Below the pieces are notes generated by a model that had not been told where the DNA came from, did no database searches, and saw only the letters and a program-made list of their open reading frames with translations. Shown piece by piece: positions 59,956 through 64,000 of a stretch of 64,000 nucleotides of DNA (the first letter of the stretch is position 1; each line of letters opens with the position of its first letter). The DNA is from Alnus glutinosa (taxonomy: Eukaryota; Streptophyta; Magnoliopsida; Fagales; Betulaceae), in the NCBI RefSeq assembly GCF_958979055.1, contig NC_084888.1, forward strand, positions 5,102,001 through 5,166,000. Reading direction: 5' to 3'. The translations under genes and the position numbers were made by a program.

Positions 59956-60876
59956 TCAAGGATATGCACCATTAGTAGTTGGAAGATCAGACCAAGAAAA
60001 TGCTGGATTCCAGTACCCCAATTCAACCCCAGCAACCGAAGTAGACTCCAAAATGGATGAGGAAGATGAAGATGAAGAAGCCATGTTGCCGAGAACCATT
60101 GGTGAGTGATGATCAGGATAGAAATTAGTTGATGATGATCTGAGCCGCTGATACAGTTCTTGAATCCCACTGTTTTGAACTTCAGCAACTACAAAGCCAT
60201 TTTGTGGTTGGGCTTGCAGCTGATTATTTCTCCAGAAAGAGCTGCACAGGCCCAGAGAAGGGACCTGGCCTAGAGGATCGAAGCCCCGTGCATTTAATCC
60301 ACCGGTTGCAACCGCTGGGTCAGTCGACATCATGTGTGATCCAACCATATTTCCCTCCTCCTTCACATTGACAGAATTAGTCAACGGATTAGGGCTAGGG
60401 TTAGGATTTTGAGTAGCCCTCAGTAAGGCCAAGAGATGAGAATTCTGCGGCGAACCCCACAGAATTGGGCTTGATGGAAGGTCGGGATCAAACCCAGTAT
60501 TTCCAAAGCCGCCTGACCTCCCAATCTCAGATGATATGGTCTTCATCTTGCCGGAGCTTGATTTTCCGACCGATGCTGACATGGTAGGAGTTTTGTTCTT
60601 TCGGCATCCGCCTCCGATCGGAACATTTCGGAGTGCACCGCCTTTTGTCCAATAACGGCGACAGGTCTTGCAGAAGTGGCGAGGCTGAGTGAGGTTGTAG
60701 TTGTTGTAGTAACAGAACTTTGTGTTGGAAGAATCGCAGCGTGGACACCTCAAGCTTTGGTTGTCTGAGGTTGTCGTAGTTGTTGAGGAAGAAGAAGGAG
60801 ATGGGGCAGGAGATGGAGAAGAGATTTTCCTCTCTCCCGCTATAAGGCCTGAACCTCCCAACAGTTCTTGGATCAT
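59956..60876 (-). CDS. Dof-type zinc finger transcription factor
   Basis: A single minus-strand frame of 306 residues with ATG at 60876. Dof proteins are plant-specific nuclear factors that bind AAAG-core DNA. The single zinc finger uses C44, C47, C69 and C72 (C-x2-C-x21-C-x2-C). It contains the family-typical [16 protein letters not shown] and [14 protein letters not shown], followed by a basic CRKNK. Before it lies a short [11 protein letters not shown] segment and a Ser/Thr/Pro-rich linker. After it are Ser- and Asn-rich regions and a late [12 protein letters not shown] motif, then a Ser run and an aromatic C terminus, as in activation regions of this family. A TATA-like CTATATATTAA lies about 255 bases upstream. 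I cannot assign a specific orthologue. An extra upstream exon, common in this family, is not excluded. Confidence 0.92.
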   Translation of the reverse strand: MIQELLGGSGLIAGERKISSPSPAPSPSSSSTTTTTSDNQSLRCPRCDSSNTKFCYYNNYNLTQPRHFCKTCRRYWTKGGALRNVPIGGGCRKNKTPTMSASVGKSSSGKMKTISSEIGRSGGFGNTGFDPDLPSSPILWGSPQNSHLLALLRATQNPNPSPNPLTNSVNVKEEGNMVGSHMMSTDPAVATGGLNARGFDPLGQVPSLGLCSSFWRNNQLQAQPQNGFVVAEVQNSGIQELYQRLRSSSTNFYPDHHSPMVLGNMASSSSSSSSILESTSVAGVELGYWNPAFSWSDLPTTNGAYP

Positions 60877-61126
60877 CTTTTCTTCTTTGTAGATCTACAA
60901 CAATCCAAAAAAAAAGAAAAGCAGAGAGAAGGATTAGTCCTTTTGAGTAAGTGGAAAAGCTAAAGAAAGTAGGTTTTTTGTTGGGTGTATATATGATCAG
61001 TGTGCATGTGTGAGAGAGTAGAGGGGTGGAATTACAATATGTCTGCTTCGCCTTTGTAACTTCAATTCACTTGGCTTTGTTGTTTTTGTCGGTGTAAAAT
61101 AATAGAAGATTGGAGGTGGCAAAGCT

Positions 61127-61137
61127 TTAATATATAG
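61127..61137 (-). promoter_or_regulatory. Possible TATA box of the Dof gene
   Basis: On the minus strand TATATATTAA lies about 255 bases upstream of the Dof ATG. It is the clearest TATA-like motif in the flank, although the region is AT-rich and chance matches are common. Confidence 0.4.
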
Positions 61138-61149
61138 GAGAAAGCAAAC

Positions 61150-64000
61150 TACTTTAGTCTATTTTAATAACCAAGTGGTTTTTTGGATTTTGGAAATTGG
61201 TTGTATATGTCAGTGGTTCTTGGAGGGAAGTGGTCTTTTGTCCATTTCCCAATCCACCAGCTTCTAGTTAGTCATATACATACATTTCTCCCATGAAAAT
61301 CTAATTTGATCGATCGCAAGACCCCATAATTACCCTAATGATTCCAATAACAATCAGAAGAAAAATGTAAACGAATTAGTGGTTAAGAGTACCTTTCTTT
61401 CATATTCTTCATGTTGGTCTTGCTAAGCCAAAATTATTATCACATATATATATATAATAACAGAATTTGTGGTAAGAAGCAAGTTTTCTTTTATTTGTAT
61501 TCTTTAATTGTATGGGTTGTTAGAATATCATTTCTTAAAACTCAATATTTTTGGATAAATGACGATTTAATATAAACGCGCGTATTAGAACATAGATACT
61601 GAGTTAAAACTTTATCTTTGTAATTCATATATATTGCATTTCAATTAAATATTTGATGTATTAAGCCTTATTACGAGAGAGTTTGAACTCACATGTATAA
61701 TGGAGTGTTAAGTTATTAATTTAAATAATTAAATTTATTATTTTCTGTTAACTTAAACTTTTTTAAATAAATGATATATAGATATGTATATTAACTCAGC
61801 TCCTGTTACAAGATGAGATATTCAATTAATTCAATTTTGCTATTCCTTAGAGATTTTCATGAATATTTTTTGATTTGCATCGATCATGTATGTACACGTA
61901 TATTATATTGCTGAAAGTGGGGAGTAGGGCAGGGAATATATATATAATGATAATAGTAATCAAGTTTTCTAAAAGAATAATCTTCGTTGTGGGGAAGCTT
62001 TTTGTGTTCCCTTCCTGAAGATGCTGTTAAGAATAATCATTACGAGTTCAAGGAGAGGACTAATCACGTGGAAATACGTGTAAAGATAACGTCCCTACAC
62101 CAACTAAAGCCACTGCCCGAAACTTATTGCTTGAATGTTGCTTTCCCGGTTTCCCCACATACATAGCAACCAAAGAACCCAGATATATACACAATATCAT
62201 ATATTATGGCTATAGCCTTCATGTGCTACACATGGAGTTGATTACAAAAACTGTATTACACGCACCACATCAAACAAAGTTACACGTGTGCATATATGGT
62301 GTGCTTTAATGATCCATTAATATTGCATGGGCCTTAATATCGTGTAAAATTCTTAATCTGGTTTATGATCAGTTGGTAATTAAAATACACCTTCTATCAT
62401 CACTAATTATCTTAAAAGTTTAAGATAATACAAATAAATAAATTTAATCATTTAATCAATACTTAACACCTTTTACGATTGAGCAGAGAAGAGAAACCGG
62501 CCCTAGACCTCACCCTTCAGAAAACAGATCTAAGTGGAGGGGGGAGCAGATATGTTCCCTCCTCCTCTCCATTTCCCTTTTTTACTCCCCGCTCTTACCC
62601 TTCCCCTCCCATTCTGGTTTTCTCTTTTGTTTGTAGGTGTTCTCCGACCAGATCAGCAATTTTGGTATCTCCGCTATACATCCGTCCATCTATCTCTGTG
62701 TCGTGCCATTGATCTCCTCCTTAACCGCTGTTGTAGTTTGCTGGTTATGTTTTTACTTTGAATAATAGTTTTATTCTCTTTAGATCTGTCCTCATAGGTG
62801 ATCAATGGGATGAAGTTTGGTTAGTCAAGTGTGAGGAGTTATTTTTTATGGCCTAGATAGTTCGTTGTGAGAGGTTATCTCTCACTGCCGGTTTAAATAA
62901 ATTTTTTTAAGATATTTGACTACCATTATTTTAAATCTAGTCTACTCGGAGCAAATCTACTTTTTAACTATTTTTGTACATGAGTTAATGGAAGATGAAA
63001 GTCATAGATAACACTTTATTGTTATAATTTTATTTGTATCTATAACTATATAACCCCATAGCATGTGGCTATGATTTGTAAAGCTTTATGCTCGTGATCT
63101 TTGATCAATGTAATACTCAGATCTTTCGTTCAAAACAAAAAAACGCTCCCCCCTCATGTGTTGGCTTAAACTAACATTTTAATAGGTATAACTCAACACG
63201 TGAAATATTTAATTAAAATTAGGTGAACAACTGAGACAAGGCTCGAACTTAGGGCCTTTAAAGTTAGTTTAAGCTCACACGTGAGGATAGTTTTTTTTTT
63301 TGAGTGAACGTGAGGGGAGTGTAGGTTTAGTATTGATTAAACGATTAAATTTACATTTTCCTATCCATTTAAGCATTTAAAATAAGTGATGATTTAACAT
63401 ATTGGAGCTACGTTTATTTGGTTATGCAGGCTAGAAATATATTTTTAAACAAAATCGTGAAAAGTGTGATGTGCGTTTGAAAAAAAAAATAGTAGACTAA
63501 AAATATGCAATAATAGGGTAGGTAGGAAAATGCTACTATGGACATGAAGAAATGCAATTAAAAAATAAATGCATTCATATATGGAACGTCAAAGTCATCT
63601 GCATATATATATGTCATACGTAGCGAAGAAGCTAGAAAAAATAAATAAATAAATAACAGAGAACTTTGGTAAAGATGTTTAATCTGAAATCATATTAGAG
63701 AGATCAAAAACTACAATATTTAATTAAATAGATAAATTCAGATTGAATACACTGCTGAACCATATAAATTAAGGATACGTGAGTGTAATTTTGTAATTAT
63801 AATTAAGGATGGAAATTTGGGAGAATAATTACAGATTTTGATAGGTTGATTGGTTAGTTACGTGCATACAGCATACTAATAAAGGGGAAATTTCAATGAA
63901 AAGACTTTAGAGGTAGAAAAAAGACCCTGGTCATGGACTTGACACTGAATGATTTACGTGCTTGCCTTGGTCTGGCATTAAACCACTGTTCTACCTAAAA
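61150..64000. other. AT-rich right flank with copies of a dispersed repeat
   Basis: No supported gene. Fragments of the repeat family seen in SKS copy 1 intron 7 occur near 61540-61760, 62395-62470 and 63160-63400 ('GATTAAATTTACATTTTCCTA', 'GTGATGATTTAACAT'). Short frames at 62479-62761 are pyrimidine-rich and lack family resemblance. Confidence 0.5.

Noticed and set aside
1..64000. tRNA, rRNA or CRISPR features
   Set aside because: No complete tRNA cloverleaf, rRNA core or spaced repeat array was recognised. The only tRNA-like stretches (34905-35035, 38283-38410) look like decayed SINEs.

Overview
The window looks like nuclear DNA of a dicot plant, probably a woody species (inference). Genes have canonical GT-AG introns, intergenic DNA is AT-rich with TA and GA microsatellites, about half the window is transposable-element DNA, and the gene families are plant-specific (PPR-DYW, RPW8, SKU5-similar, Dof). 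The species cannot be named from sequence alone.

Layout. (1) From the left edge to 14570 lies a decayed, plus-strand Ty3/gypsy element of the Tat type. Only the last 103 bases of its 5' LTR are in the window. It has a primer-binding site, gag-protease, a broken pol (frameshifts, stops and a 248-bp tandem duplication), a tandem-repeat 3' untranslated region, an antisense spliced gene, and an 890-bp 3' LTR. A 3.4-kb solo-LTR-like element is nested inside the antisense gene. A second, related one in the opposite orientation sits 30 bp beyond the 3' LTR (14601-17957). (2) An intronless PPR-DYW gene (18695-20770, +) and a short RPW8-domain gene (21573-22205, -). (3) A reticulon gene (exons at 22873-23758, -) whose 5' side is cut by a 9-kb inverted-repeat block of LTR sequence (23759-32754). 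(4) A DNA-transposon-rich stretch, including a hAT-type element (33647-34604) that carries a piece of an amidophosphoribosyltransferase gene, and a second hAT-type element (36955-37777). (5) Two tandem eight-exon SKU5-similar genes (42417-47048 and 49830-55255, +). The second has a 1.3-kb hAT element inserted inside exon 7. (6) Retroelement debris, then a Dof transcription factor gene (59956-60876, -) and AT-rich sequence to the right edge.

Gene order and biology. From memory of the Arabidopsis map, PPR next to SKS15 (At4g37170/At4g37160) and RTNLB13 next to SKS16 (At2g23640/At2g23630) are two fractionated copies of one ancestral block. This window seems to hold PPR, reticulon and SKS together, which would be the unfractionated order. 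The host genes have unrelated roles: organelle RNA editing, ER membrane shaping, cell-wall-associated growth, defence and transcription.

The strongest unusual signals are the gene-fragment-carrying hAT element, the exon-disrupting hAT insertion with an exact 8-bp target duplication, and the palindromic retroelement block with 84-bp perfect inverted ends inside the reticulon locus.
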